A DNA stretch of 64,000 nucleotides, taken from Butyrivibrio sp. (GTDB taxonomy: Bacteria > Bacillota > Clostridia > Lachnospirales > Lachnospiraceae). Of this stretch, positions 1-7,847 are shown one piece after another (the first letter of the stretch is position 1; the number at the start of each line of letters is the position of its first letter). The notes beneath the pieces are model-generated. The model was not told the origin of the DNA. It saw only the letters and a program-made list of their open reading frames with translations, and ran no database searches. Made by a program: the position numbers and the translations under genes. The stretch spans positions 1 through 64,000 of the forward strand of contig JAEDHB010000002.1 of NCBI GenBank assembly GCA_016297265.1. Reading direction: 5' to 3'.

Positions 1-221
1 ATAATGTTACTATTCATGATTGGGAAGAAATAAGAGAAAACATTCCAAGCTGGCATGATATGTTGTTAAATGCGGATATACAAACCAAACGAGTACTTAT
101 AAACAAATTAGTTAACCGCATTGAAATTACCAAAGATGAAGTAAAAATCCACTTCAAAGTCAATGTTAATGAATTTTTTCAGCAACCCCGAATCAGTGGT
201 GGTTTCGAGGTACCGGAATAA
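1..221 (+). CDS. Serine site-specific recombinase, C-terminal end only (partial)
   Basis: The reading frame is open from the window edge (first full codon at base 3) to TAA at 219-221, about 72 codons. The visible residues include DMLLNADIQTKRVLINKLV and NRIEITKDEVKIHFK, the pattern seen at the C-terminal end of large serine recombinases (the resolvase/invertase family with a recombinase domain and zinc ribbon), which cut and rejoin DNA at attachment sites of mobile elements. The catalytic domain lies outside the window. The last codons overlap the start of a truncated wall-protein gene, as expected when a recombinase gene sits at the edge of its element next to an attachment site. Family assignment is fairly secure; the class of element cannot be told. 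Confidence 0.75.
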   Translation, partial: NVTIHDWEEIRENIPSWHDMLLNADIQTKRVLINKLVNRIEITKDEVKIHFKVNVNEFFQQPRISGGFEVPE

Positions 222-789
222 AGGCTATAATTTCACCATCACATCATCCACTGCTTTTGATCACAAATGGATAAACAACCGGAATATTTTCGACAATATA
301 AGTCTGATTGTGGATGAAATATTTACTGACTACATTGCCAAGCCTAACATCCGCCAGCCACTCCTTACACAGTACTGCGACGGCAAAAAAACAACTTGCT
401 CAGGAATGAGTCAATGGGGTTCAAAATACCTTGGTGATGAGAATTATTCAGCCATAGAAATACTGCGCAAGTATTACGGCTCCAATGTATATATTAACAC
501 TGCTGAAAGCGTGGAAGGAATCCCTATGTCCTGGCCGGGATACAGTCTTGAAATCGGAAGCTATGGCGATGCAGTGAGAACCATTCAGGAACAGCTGGTT
601 ACCATCAGAGAGACCTACAGTAATATCCCTGCTCTTGAAATTGATGGTATCTATGGTGAAAATACTGCTGCAGCAGTATCAAAATTCCAACAGATATTTA
701 ATCTTCCCGTAACCGGCGAAGTTGATTACAAAACCTGGTACAAAATATCACAGCTGTATGTGGCTCTTGAAAAACTGATATCCGCCTGA
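205..789 (+). pseudogene. Peptidoglycan-binding (SpoIID-like/PG_binding_1) protein, 5'-truncated
   Basis: The frame is open from about base 154 to TGA at 787-789. From about base 208 it reads like the C-terminal part of a clostridial wall protein: a segment with LTQYCDG and SGMSQWGSK, typical of SpoIID-like domains, then GIPMSWPGYSLEIGS and a peptidoglycan-binding-1 repeat (EIDGIYGENTAAAVSKFQ, TWYKI). The family normally has a longer N-terminal region and often LysM-type domains. The possible ATG codons at 163 and 169 lack a ribosome site and lie in recombinase coding sequence. I infer that the gene was cut by integration of the element to the left, leaving about 190 codons. It could be expressed from a chance start, but more likely is a remnant. 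Confidence 0.65.
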
Positions 790-816
790 CCGACATAATA
801 ATGACATAACACAAAA

Positions 817-873
817 ATGACTTCTATCCCCGGCAGTTCTTTGTCATGTGCTGCCACATTGGATAGAAGTCAT
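817..873. terminator. Bidirectional hairpin between convergent genes
   Basis: A 13-bp perfect inverted repeat (817-829 with 861-873) encloses a second 5-bp stem (832-836 with 851-855). Read on the minus strand it is followed by a run of five T, so it best serves as the terminator of the zinc-ribbon gene; on the plus strand the T tract is poor. It lies between the truncated wall gene and the zinc-ribbon gene, which converge. Confidence 0.7.
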
Positions 874-896
874 ATTTAGTCAAAACAAATAAAATC

Positions 897-2459
897 TTAT
901 GCTGCTGTTGTTGTCTCTTCTGCTGCTGTTGTCTCGCCTGCTGCTGTTGTCTCACCTGCTGCTGTTGTTTCGCCTGCTGCTGTTGTTTCTTCAGTTGTTG
1001 AACCTATGTTGCTTGTAGCACCCTTAAGTCCGCCACTGATTGTATATGTATAATCCTTATCATCCATATATTCCTTCTTGAGTTCATCTTCAGTGAGATA
1101 TCCAGGAACCCAGCTCCATACATCAAGACCGGAGATATAATTTGTTGAAATACGAGCATCTTCAGGATCATATTCATAAGTATCATCAACTTCTGATAAT
1201 ACATTTCTGAACTTAACAGGAACAAAGAGAGCATGCTTCTTATTCTTTCTGTCTGTTACTACTGTCTTGTATACCAGACACACATTACTCTTGCCCATTG
1301 AAGACCAGCTGCTTCCTTCAGGATTATATGCAGTATACATTCCCACATATGTGAATTTTCCGTATTTGTTACTATCTTTATAATCTGCAATAGCTTTATC
1401 AGCTGCTGCTCTTATTGCTTTGATATTATTGTCTGAAAGATCTTCAGCCTTGGTAATATACTTGTCAGCCTTATCGACAGTAATTGTCTTAGATGTTTCG
1501 GTAAATGCAATACCATAGTTATTGAGAACATATTCCTTTGAATAGTCATATACTGTATAAGTACATGTATCTCCAATACTTAAATCATAGGTTCTGTCAT
1601 GGTCAAATCCGACATCATTGATCCAGTCACAATCCTCCTCATTGCGCTTCATATCGATATCGACATCTCCGTCAATACCTGTAATCTCAAAGGTTACATA
1701 ATCAAACGGATTAACCTTCTTGGTTTCTTTCAAGCCTTCAACAACAAACTCTTTCTCTTCTTCCTCGAATTTGAGTTTGGTTGATTTTCTGGCATCATCA
1801 TCATATTTGAGCTGCAATACAACTGTATCCCCATTGCTAAGATCTGCATAATCGCCCTTATCCAATTCAATTGAATAACGCAAGCTGTCAATCTTGTTGG
1901 AAATTTCCATACTTGCTGTTTCTCTCTTCTTGCCCATACCTTTGTACATACGATCAATGAGTCCCTCAGTATCAACTTCGATATTCATTTCACCATAGCC
2001 GTCATAGCCTTCGAATGTAACTGATACGTAGTCAAAGTAATTGATAGTTCTGCGCTCTTCTAATTCCTTCTGCTCTTTAACCTTCTTATTGTGGTTAACA
2101 ATAAGTATTACTGCAACAATAATTGCGATAACAGCTACTGCTGCTCCTGCAATAATACCGATAAGTTTACCATTGACCTTCTTCTTATCCCCGCTGTTTG
2201 GCTGAACCGGTGCTCCCTGTGGGATTGGTGCTCCCTGTGGAATTGCTTCTCCCTGTGGAATTGGTGCTGCCTCAGGGATTACTGTCTCCTCTACTACCGG
2301 TGCTGCTGTCTGCTCTGCTGCCGGTGTTACTGTCTCCTCTACTGCCGGTGCTGCTGTCTGCTCTGCTGCCGGTGCTGTTTCAGATACTGGTGCGCCGCAT
2401 TTGGTACAGAACTTTGTTCCTTCTGCCAGTTCGGCGCCACATTTTTCACAAAATGCCAT
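897..2459 (-). CDS. Zinc-ribbon, single-pass membrane protein with repeat-rich linker
   Basis: A 520-residue protein. The start ATG at 2459 follows a strong AGGAGG site; an upstream in-frame ATG lacks one. Residues 3-22 form a CxxC...CxxC zinc ribbon (FCEKCGAEL, FCTKCGAP). A low-complexity linker follows with 16-residue repeats (AAEQTAAPxVEETVxP) and IPQG repeats, then one membrane helix (about 99-121) and a large extracellular part of about 380 residues with two or three beta-rich units starting NYFDYVSVTFEGYDGYG and NPFDYVTFEITGIDG. The protein ends in five ETTAAG-like repeats. This layout (cytoplasmic zinc ribbon, linker, TM, outer domains) is common in Lachnospiraceae proteins of unknown role. 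No catalytic motif is seen. A promoter and a small 5'-UTR hairpin lie just upstream. Confidence 0.8.
   Translation of the reverse strand: MAFCEKCGAELAEGTKFCTKCGAPVSETAPAAEQTAAPAVEETVTPAAEQTAAPVVEETVIPEAAPIPQGEAIPQGAPIPQGAPVQPNSGDKKKVNGKLIGIIAGAAVAVIAIIVAVILIVNHNKKVKEQKELEERRTINYFDYVSVTFEGYDGYGEMNIEVDTEGLIDRMYKGMGKKRETASMEISNKIDSLRYSIELDKGDYADLSNGDTVVLQLKYDDDARKSTKLKFEEEEKEFVVEGLKETKKVNPFDYVTFEITGIDGDVDIDMKRNEEDCDWINDVGFDHDRTYDLSIGDTCTYTVYDYSKEYVLNNYGIAFTETSKTITVDKADKYITKAEDLSDNNIKAIRAAADKAIADYKDSNKYGKFTYVGMYTAYNPEGSSWSSMGKSNVCLVYKTVVTDRKNKKHALFVPVKFRNVLSEVDDTYEYDPEDARISTNYISGLDVWSWVPGYLTEDELKKEYMDDKDYTYTISGGLKGATSNIGSTTEETTAAGETTAAGETTAAGETTAAEETTTAA
900..989 (-). repeat. 18-bp tandem repeat encoding TTAAGE units
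   Basis: About five imperfect copies of an 18-bp unit encode ETTAAG/ETTAAE at the C-terminus of the zinc-ribbon membrane protein. The copies differ at few positions, so slippage could change their number. Confidence 0.8.
2199..2369 (-). repeat. Coding repeats in the linker of the zinc-ribbon protein
   Basis: Two repeat families lie side by side: about two copies of a 48-bp unit (AAEQTAAPxVEETVxP, 2271-2369) and three to four copies of an 18-bp or so unit (IPQGAP/IPQGEA, 2199-2267). Both encode a flexible Pro/Ala/Glu-rich linker ahead of the membrane helix. Confidence 0.75.
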
Positions 2460-2484
2460 AGCGTCTCCTCCTAATCTTTTGAAT

Positions 2485-2501
2485 GGAGCATAAAATGCTC
2501 C
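2485..2501 (-). promoter_or_regulatory. Small hairpin in the 5' untranslated region of the zinc-ribbon gene
   Basis: A perfect GGAGCA/TGCTCC stem with a 5-base loop lies between the promoter and the AGGAGG site. It may stabilise the mRNA; no riboswitch class is recognised. Confidence 0.35.
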
Positions 2502-2516
2502 GCGTAAATCCACTTA

Positions 2517-2545
2517 ATTATATATTCTTTTCCCCAAAAAAACAA
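2517..2545 (-). promoter_or_regulatory. Sigma-A type promoter of the zinc-ribbon gene
   Basis: On the minus strand a -35 box TTGTTT (2540-2545) is separated by 17 bp from a -10 box TATAAT (2517-2522). Transcription would start near 2510, giving a leader of about 50 bases. Confidence 0.55.
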
Positions 2546-2554
2546 TACTATTTT

Positions 2555-3355
2555 TCATTCGGTAATAAAAGTATTATATCTGTATCTTCTTAGCCTTCTT
2601 TCCATTCTGACCGCATTGTCCAGCTCCCTGAACGCACCCACCTGCACCTTGTACAGACCGCCATCATATATAATGAAGCCCGGAAAACCATCCTCCACAA
2701 CAATTGACAACATTCGGTCCGCATTATCCCTGTTTTCAAAGGCTCCGATTTGAACTCTGTACAATTTGTCACAGGTACATATTTTCTTCGCCTCCACAGG
2801 CTCATCCTCCATTGCACTCGCCGCAGCTTTTCTCCCGATTGTCTCAAGAATGGCATCTGCAACAGCCTGTGCAATTCTGTCAAAATCCGCATCAAACTTT
2901 GCATTATCCGTCTCATTGTTAATAAATCCTGTCTCAATCAGCACTGCAGGCATTGCAGTTCTTTTTAATACAACAAGATTCGGCCTCTCCACAATACCAA
3001 GGTCTTTAAACCCGAGTTCAACAAGGTTTTTCTGAATATTGTCCGCCAGTCTCTCCTTTTCTCCTCCCTCAGAGAAAATAAGTGTCTGTACTCCCGAAGC
3101 AACATTGGGTGTTTCCGAGGAATTCCTGTGAAAGGATACAAAATAATCCGCTCCGGCTTCATTGGCATCCGTTGCTTTTTTAAAAGGAGTCTCGTAGATA
3201 TCCTCCTGTCTTGTATATCCCACCTGCAATCCGTTTTTTTCTAAAATTTCACCAACAGCCAATGCCAGCGCAAGATTGTCATCCTTTTCTTTGCGCTCAC
3301 CATACACTGCCCCCGGATCACTTCCGCCATGTCCTGCATCCAAAAAAATCAGCAT
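2555..3355 (-). CDS. N-acetylmuramoyl-L-alanine amidase (Amidase_3) with C-terminal SPOR repeats, CwlC-like
   Basis: A 266-residue zinc amidase that would cleave the bond between N-acetylmuramic acid and L-alanine in peptidoglycan. Residues 1-170 carry the Amidase_3 motifs: DAGHGGSDPGA (zinc His), an acidic residue in ERKEKDDN, SFHRNS (zinc His) and VLIETGFINN (catalytic Glu). Residues about 195-266 hold two short SPOR-like units (YRVQIGAFENRDNA and YKVQVGAFRELDNA), which bind glycan strands. There is no signal peptide. The order, size and missing signal match Bacillus CwlC, a mother-cell lysis enzyme of sporulation; a role here in release of spores or in lysis is inferred. AGGAAGG precedes the ATG. 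The protein is distinct from the two secreted amidases at 55481-58455. Confidence 0.85.
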   Translation of the reverse strand: MLIFLDAGHGGSDPGAVYGERKEKDDNLALALAVGEILEKNGLQVGYTRQEDIYETPFKKATDANEAGADYFVSFHRNSSETPNVASGVQTLIFSEGGEKERLADNIQKNLVELGFKDLGIVERPNLVVLKRTAMPAVLIETGFINNETDNAKFDADFDRIAQAVADAILETIGRKAAASAMEDEPVEAKKICTCDKLYRVQIGAFENRDNADRMLSIVVEDGFPGFIIYDGGLYKVQVGAFRELDNAVRMERRLRRYRYNTFITE

Positions 3356-3417
3356 ATCTATACCTTCCTAATTTCCATATAGTATAGAATATGCTGATAT
3401 GTTCTTTTTGTTGATTA

Positions 3418-3909
3418 CTATTTCACTCTTTCATATTTGACGAATTCGTATATTAAATCAAAATATGTTCTCTCATCGCTGGTCTCTGTTATTTTCCATT
3501 CCTCCAGCTCATCAAGATTCGGAAAATGTGCATCCGCGTCATATACATAGTCAATTTTTGTAACATGTGCAACATCACAATACGGAAGCATCTGCCTGTA
3601 TACAGACTCACCTCCGATTACAAAAATATCCTCGTCGGCATAATCCGAAGCCGCCTTGACAGCATCCTCTATTGTATTGACAACAACTGCTCCCTCAACC
3701 TTATAATCCGGATTGCCGGTAATCACTATATTGAGTCTGTTCTTAAGAGGAGATTTATTCGGAAAACTCTCCAGGGTTTTTCTTCCCATAATGACTGCCT
3801 TGCCGGTGGTAGTCTCTCTGAACCATTTCTGGTCCTCCGGAATTCTTACCAAAAGTGAGTTCTTATTTCCGATTCCCCATTTTGCATCTACCGCAACAAT
3901 TAAATTCAT
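3418..3909 (-). CDS. folA: Dihydrofolate reductase
   Basis: A 163-residue enzyme of normal family length that reduces dihydrofolate to tetrahydrofolate with NADPH. Seen motifs are VAVDAKWGIGNKNSLL at the N-terminus, VIMGRKTLESFP (NADPH-binding helix and loop), IFVIGGESVYRQMLP, and a C-terminal YEFVKYER strand. GGGAGG precedes the ATG. It follows thyA by 18 bp on the same strand, the classic pairing: ThyA oxidises methylene-tetrahydrofolate to dihydrofolate and FolA restores it. Confidence 0.96.
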   Translation of the reverse strand: MNLIVAVDAKWGIGNKNSLLVRIPEDQKWFRETTTGKAVIMGRKTLESFPNKSPLKNRLNIVITGNPDYKVEGAVVVNTIEDAVKAASDYADEDIFVIGGESVYRQMLPYCDVAHVTKIDYVYDADAHFPNLDELEEWKITETSDERTYFDLIYEFVKYERVK

Positions 3910-3927
3910 ATTTCTGCCTCCCGATAA

Positions 3928-4776
3928 TTATATTGCAATTGGAATATTGGTAATCTGTGGTCCTGTAATGTAATTTTCAAGCGACACATCATCCCGCGTA
4001 AACTGATAAAAATCCTTTATATCAGGATTGAGGCGGAAGGTTGGTGCATCATACATAGGTCGTGATATCAATTCCTCGATAAGCGGAATATGTCTGTCAT
4101 AAATATGTGCATCAGCAATTACATGCACAAGCTCACCCACTCTCATATCACATACCTGTGCAAGCATATGTACCAAAACAGCATACTGAACCACGTTCCA
4201 GTTATTTGCGGCAAGCACATCCTGTGAACGCTGATTAAGAATTGCATTAAGTGTCAGTTTATCATCACCCTTTTTCTGTGTAACATTGAAAGTCATACTG
4301 TAGGCACATGGATAGAGATTCATTTCGTGCAAATCCTGATGGACATAGATATTAGTCATTATCCTTCGGCTGTACGGATTATTTTTAAGATCGAAAATAA
4401 CTCTGTCCACCTGGTCCATCATACCTTCCTTGTACATATGCTTAACGCCCATCTGATAGCCGTATGCCTTGCCGATTGAACCATTCTCATCAGCCCATTC
4501 ATCCCAGATATGGCTGTGCAAATCATTGATATTGTTGGATTTCTGCTGCCATATCCAGAGCATTTCGTCCGTTGCGCTCTTTAATGCTGTTTTTCTCAAT
4601 GTCATAATCGGAAACTCTTTGCTGAGGTCATAGCGGTTGACAACACCGAATTTTTTGATGGTATATGCGCTGGTACCATCCTCCCAATGCGGACGGACCT
4701 TCTCACCCTCAGTGCTTACTCCGTTGGCAATAATATCCTTACACATATCAATGAATACTTTATCTGCGTAACTCAT
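3928..4776 (-). CDS. thyA: Thymidylate synthase (ThyA type)
   Basis: A 282-residue enzyme that methylates dUMP to dTMP with methylene-tetrahydrofolate. The active-site Cys is in LYPCAYSMTFNV, preceded by the phosphate-binding YSRRIMTN (two Arg), and followed by LNQRSQDVLAANNWNVVQY, the dUMP and folate contact region, and HIYDRHIPLIEE. AGGAGG lies 6 bp before the ATG. It is within the hflX-thyA-folA run of minus-strand genes. Confidence 0.96.
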   Translation of the reverse strand: MSYADKVFIDMCKDIIANGVSTEGEKVRPHWEDGTSAYTIKKFGVVNRYDLSKEFPIMTLRKTALKSATDEMLWIWQQKSNNINDLHSHIWDEWADENGSIGKAYGYQMGVKHMYKEGMMDQVDRVIFDLKNNPYSRRIMTNIYVHQDLHEMNLYPCAYSMTFNVTQKKGDDKLTLNAILNQRSQDVLAANNWNVVQYAVLVHMLAQVCDMRVGELVHVIADAHIYDRHIPLIEELISRPMYDAPTFRLNPDIKDFYQFTRDDVSLENYITGPQITNIPIAI

Positions 4777-4786
4777 GCGTTACCTC

Positions 4787-6022
4787 CTACTTAACATTAT
4801 TGTATATTTCAATCGGCACATAAGCTTTTACTTCTATACCTTCTGCAACATAATTCTCACTTAAGAGCTGGCCGTATTTCCTGATTATTGCAATTTTTCC
4901 TGCTTCATCATATCCGAATACACGTTCAAGATAAATCTTACTGCTTCTCAATACAGTTTCAATTGTATCCTTCAGCCCGTCAATTCCTTCGCCGGTTTTT
5001 GCAGATATGCGCACAGTATAATCAGCCCTGAAATCCTTTATTATCTCCGAAGCTTCCAAATCGCATTTGTTAAAAGCAGTAATCACAGGCTGGTTCTTAA
5101 CCCCCAGCTTATCAAGAGTTTCATATACGGTATGCATCTGCAAATCACATTGCGGATTGGAGCTGTCCACAACATGCAGAATAATGTCAGCATATACCGC
5201 TTCCTCCAATGTGCTTTTAAAGGCCTCAATCAGTTGATGCGGAAGCTTATTGATAAATCCAACCGTATCCGTCATCAACACCTGCTGTCCGCTCTCGAAT
5301 TCCAGATTGCGTGTGGTTGGGTCAAGCGTAGCAAACAACATATTTTCCGATAAAACATCTGCATCAGTAAGTGTATTTAAAAGTGTGGATTTGCCCGCAT
5401 TGGTATACCCCACAATTGCCACCACCGGTATACCGTTTCTCTTTCTCTGATTTCTCGTAAGCTCTCGATGGGTTTCAACTTCCTTAAGCTGACCCTTCAG
5501 CAGACCAATTCTCTCATGAATAAGTCTTCTATCCATCTCAAGCTTTGTTTCACCGGGACCTCTTGTACCGATTCCGCCTCCGAGTCTTGATAGCGAGCTT
5601 CTAATACCCACAAGACGGTTGGCTCTGTATCTTAGCTGTGCAAGTTCAACCTGTATTTTTCCCTCACCGGACATAGCTCTTGCTGCAAAAATATCCAGAA
5701 TTAAAAGAGTTCTGTCCATAACCTTGACATTCAGGGCATCCGACAGATTTGCCATCTGCGCCGGACTTAATTCATCATCGCAGATAATGCCTGTAGCACC
5801 ATGCTGATATATTGCGGCTTCAAGTTCATCTATTTTCCCCTTGCCAAGATAAGTGCCCGGATGAATTTTTTCCCTGTTCTGGACAATGCGGTCCACTGTA
5901 ACTGCGCCGGCAGTTGCTGCAAGTTCTTCAAGTTCATCCAGGGATTTCATTGTATCGTCATTATCCCCGGTGCACACCGCTACAAGTATGACATTTTCAA
6001 CAATTTCCTTAGTCTCTATCAT
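4787..6022 (-). CDS. hflX: GTPase HflX
   Basis: A 411-residue ribosome-associated GTPase thought to split stalled ribosomes under stress. The N-terminal domain has QNREKIHPGTYLGKGKIDEL and GIICDDELSPAQ; the linker carries SRLGGGIGTRGPGETKLE, a hallmark of the family; the G domain has GYTNAGKST (G1), DTVGFINKLP (G3) and NKCD (G4). I chose ATG 6022, which has AGGAG at a good distance, over an upstream in-frame codon that would overlap the TPR gene by 40 bp. The stop of the TPR gene is 8 bp before this start, so the two are probably cotranscribed. Confidence 0.94.
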   Translation of the reverse strand: MIETKEIVENVILVAVCTGDNDDTMKSLDELEELAATAGAVTVDRIVQNREKIHPGTYLGKGKIDELEAAIYQHGATGIICDDELSPAQMANLSDALNVKVMDRTLLILDIFAARAMSGEGKIQVELAQLRYRANRLVGIRSSLSRLGGGIGTRGPGETKLEMDRRLIHERIGLLKGQLKEVETHRELTRNQRKRNGIPVVAIVGYTNAGKSTLLNTLTDADVLSENMLFATLDPTTRNLEFESGQQVLMTDTVGFINKLPHQLIEAFKSTLEEAVYADIILHVVDSSNPQCDLQMHTVYETLDKLGVKNQPVITAFNKCDLEASEIIKDFRADYTVRISAKTGEGIDGLKDTIETVLRSSKIYLERVFGYDEAGKIAIIRKYGQLLSENYVAEGIEVKAYVPIEIYNNVK

Positions 6023-6029
6023 ATTACTC

Positions 6030-7184
6030 CTACATTCTTGACTCAAGATAGGTAATTTCTTTTCTTGCATTCAAATCATCCGGACATCTGTCTGTATATT
6101 CATAAAAACGGTCCAATGCAGACATTAAATCACCCATATGTTCATAATTTACTGCTATGTTATATATTATTGTGTCATATATTTCATCGGTATTCTTAGC
6201 TAATTCCAACGCCCTGTCAAGCTGTGTTTTTGCCTCATCATATCTTCCTGCATTGATAAGAAATACACCGTACTGATTGCACAAATCCGCTGTTTCTCCG
6301 TTCCTGTCCATATATCCTGTATATAATTCATCAACCTGATTGAGCATATTCAGTTTCTGATACGTGAGGGCAAGGTACTCGATTGCTTTTTCGTTCCCCT
6401 CGTTGTATGCGGCTGTAAGGTTTTCCCTTGCTTTCTCATATTCTCCCAAAAGATAATATGTTTTGCCGGCAAGAAAAGTATCCCTGTTCTCATTGAGAAG
6501 TCTCCTCAGAAAAGATTCCGCCCTCTCAAAATATTCTGCCTCCATCATCACACAATACATCGAGTAGTATATCTCATATGTTGAATCGCTATACTCCAAA
6601 GCTTTTTCATAATCAAGCACAGCCTCGTTCTCCATATGATTCATGGCTAAGGCGCTTCCCCTGCCAAAATACAGGTCCTCCATATCTGATTTTGAACCTA
6701 TTCCGATAAGTTCATTGTACAGTTCAATTGCCTCAGAATATTTTTTCCCATTATATAGAATTGCCGCATAGTGCTTCATGGCATCAATATATTCCGGACT
6801 ATTTGACCGGCCCTGGTTTTTGATTTTCTCAAATTCCTCCGCCGCCTCCTGTTCAAGCCCCTGTTTCAGTTTAAGAACGCCCATTCCGCGCAATGCGGAT
6901 ATATCCGAAGACTTCAGTGAAAGTGCTTCATCGAGACTTTGTTTTGCCTCCTCATACTCTCCGAGCTCAATCTGTGCAAGTGCCATATATGCATAATTCT
7001 CTGCACTCTTATCCGCCTTTACCGCCTTGCTAAAACAATCCAGAGCCTTTGAGTATTCATTTTTGTTATAATACTGTATTCCTTTGTCGATATGCTTTGC
7101 CGACATGCGAGCACATCCTGTTGTAAATAATACTGCCATCATAATCACAACAAGGCCGCCGGTCCTAATTGTATTCCTCTTCAT
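6030..7184 (-). CDS. Tetratricopeptide-repeat lipoprotein
   Basis: A 384-residue lipoprotein: a short signal peptide with lipobox FTTGC (residues about 20-24) is followed by about nine TPR-like helical hairpins across the rest (for example YYNKNEYSKALDCFSKA, LGEYEEAKQSLDEALSL, NAGRYDEAKTQLDRALEL). TPR arrays hold partner proteins, so it probably sits on the outer face of the membrane and acts as a scaffold. GGAGG precedes the ATG at 7184; the earlier in-frame start has no such site. It lies 39 bp after the ECF S-component gene and 7 bp before hflX. The partner is unknown. Confidence 0.85.
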   Translation of the reverse strand: MKRNTIRTGGLVVIMMAVLFTTGCARMSAKHIDKGIQYYNKNEYSKALDCFSKAVKADKSAENYAYMALAQIELGEYEEAKQSLDEALSLKSSDISALRGMGVLKLKQGLEQEAAEEFEKIKNQGRSNSPEYIDAMKHYAAILYNGKKYSEAIELYNELIGIGSKSDMEDLYFGRGSALAMNHMENEAVLDYEKALEYSDSTYEIYYSMYCVMMEAEYFERAESFLRRLLNENRDTFLAGKTYYLLGEYEKARENLTAAYNEGNEKAIEYLALTYQKLNMLNQVDELYTGYMDRNGETADLCNQYGVFLINAGRYDEAKTQLDRALELAKNTDEIYDTIIYNIAVNYEHMGDLMSALDRFYEYTDRCPDDLNARKEITYLESRM

Positions 7185-7223
7185 ATATGCCTCCGCAAAG
7201 TGAATCCACTGCATATCAGTATA

Positions 7224-7847
7224 TCATATTTTCCTTTTGTAGTCCACAGAATACGAGGACGCCTTTGCCATAACATGCTCAAGCTTTGCGCCAACCGGTT
7301 TTGAAATCAACAGCAGGAAAAGCACATTTGAAACAGCATATTCAATAGTAAATGGCAGTGCTGTTGCGAGAGCCGTCAGGTAGAAGCCGAAGGACCACTT
7401 TCCAAGACTCCACAATACTGTATAGATATCCATGATAAAAGAGTACGCAACCCCCGCAAGGGCTCCGTATATTACCAGCAAAATACTGCTCTTTTTCAAA
7501 TATTTTGACATTATTCCCGCAATTGCACCAATCATTCCCCAGCAAAGCATCTGGAAAGGGCTCCATGGTCCCTGCCCAAAATAGCAATTTGAAATCAGTG
7601 CCGTCAGTGAACCGCAAAGAAAGCCTGCATCCGCGCCTATGTATATTCCCGCAAGAACTACAATCGCCGTAACCGGCTTAAATCCGGGAATCACCGCAAA
7701 GACAAATCTTCCGGCAATACTCATAGCCGTCATCACAGCCGTAAGGATAATATGATGAATGCCGGTGCGCTTTTTTTCAATTATATACAGTATGATGTAA
7801 CAGACAAGAATTGCTGCCACCAGTATTGCTAACGCAGTTGTTCTCAT
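7224..7847 (-). CDS. ECF transporter S component (substrate-binding membrane subunit)
   Basis: A 207-residue membrane protein with about six helices, the size and layout of an energy-coupling-factor S component, which binds a vitamin and toggles in the membrane. Conserved-looking stretches are GRFVFAVIPGFKPVTAIVVL and CGSLTALISNCYFGQGPWSP, seen in uncharacterised ECF S families. Its start overlaps the end of the ATPase gene (7844-7847), and T component, ATPase and two DUF4430-containing proteins sit upstream in the same orientation. The dedicated ATPase and T component make this a group-I-type ECF module. Substrate is not shown by the sequence; a corrinoid is my inference from the neighbouring transcobalamin-like gene. 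Confidence 0.85.
   Translation of the reverse strand: MRTTALAILVAAILVCYIILYIIEKKRTGIHHIILTAVMTAMSIAGRFVFAVIPGFKPVTAIVVLAGIYIGADAGFLCGSLTALISNCYFGQGPWSPFQMLCWGMIGAIAGIMSKYLKKSSILLVIYGALAGVAYSFIMDIYTVLWSLGKWSFGFYLTALATALPFTIEYAVSNVLFLLLISKPVGAKLEHVMAKASSYSVDYKRKI

Noticed and set aside
163..204. ATG codons upstream of the truncated wall gene
   Set aside because: They lie in recombinase coding sequence without a ribosome site, so are not taken as a true start.
900..989. Short regular repeats as a CRISPR array
   Set aside because: The repeats are 18-bp coding units without spacers.
2091..2474. Plus-strand open frames rich in Cys/Leu opposite the zinc-ribbon gene
   Set aside because: They are shadows of the coding repeats on the minus strand.
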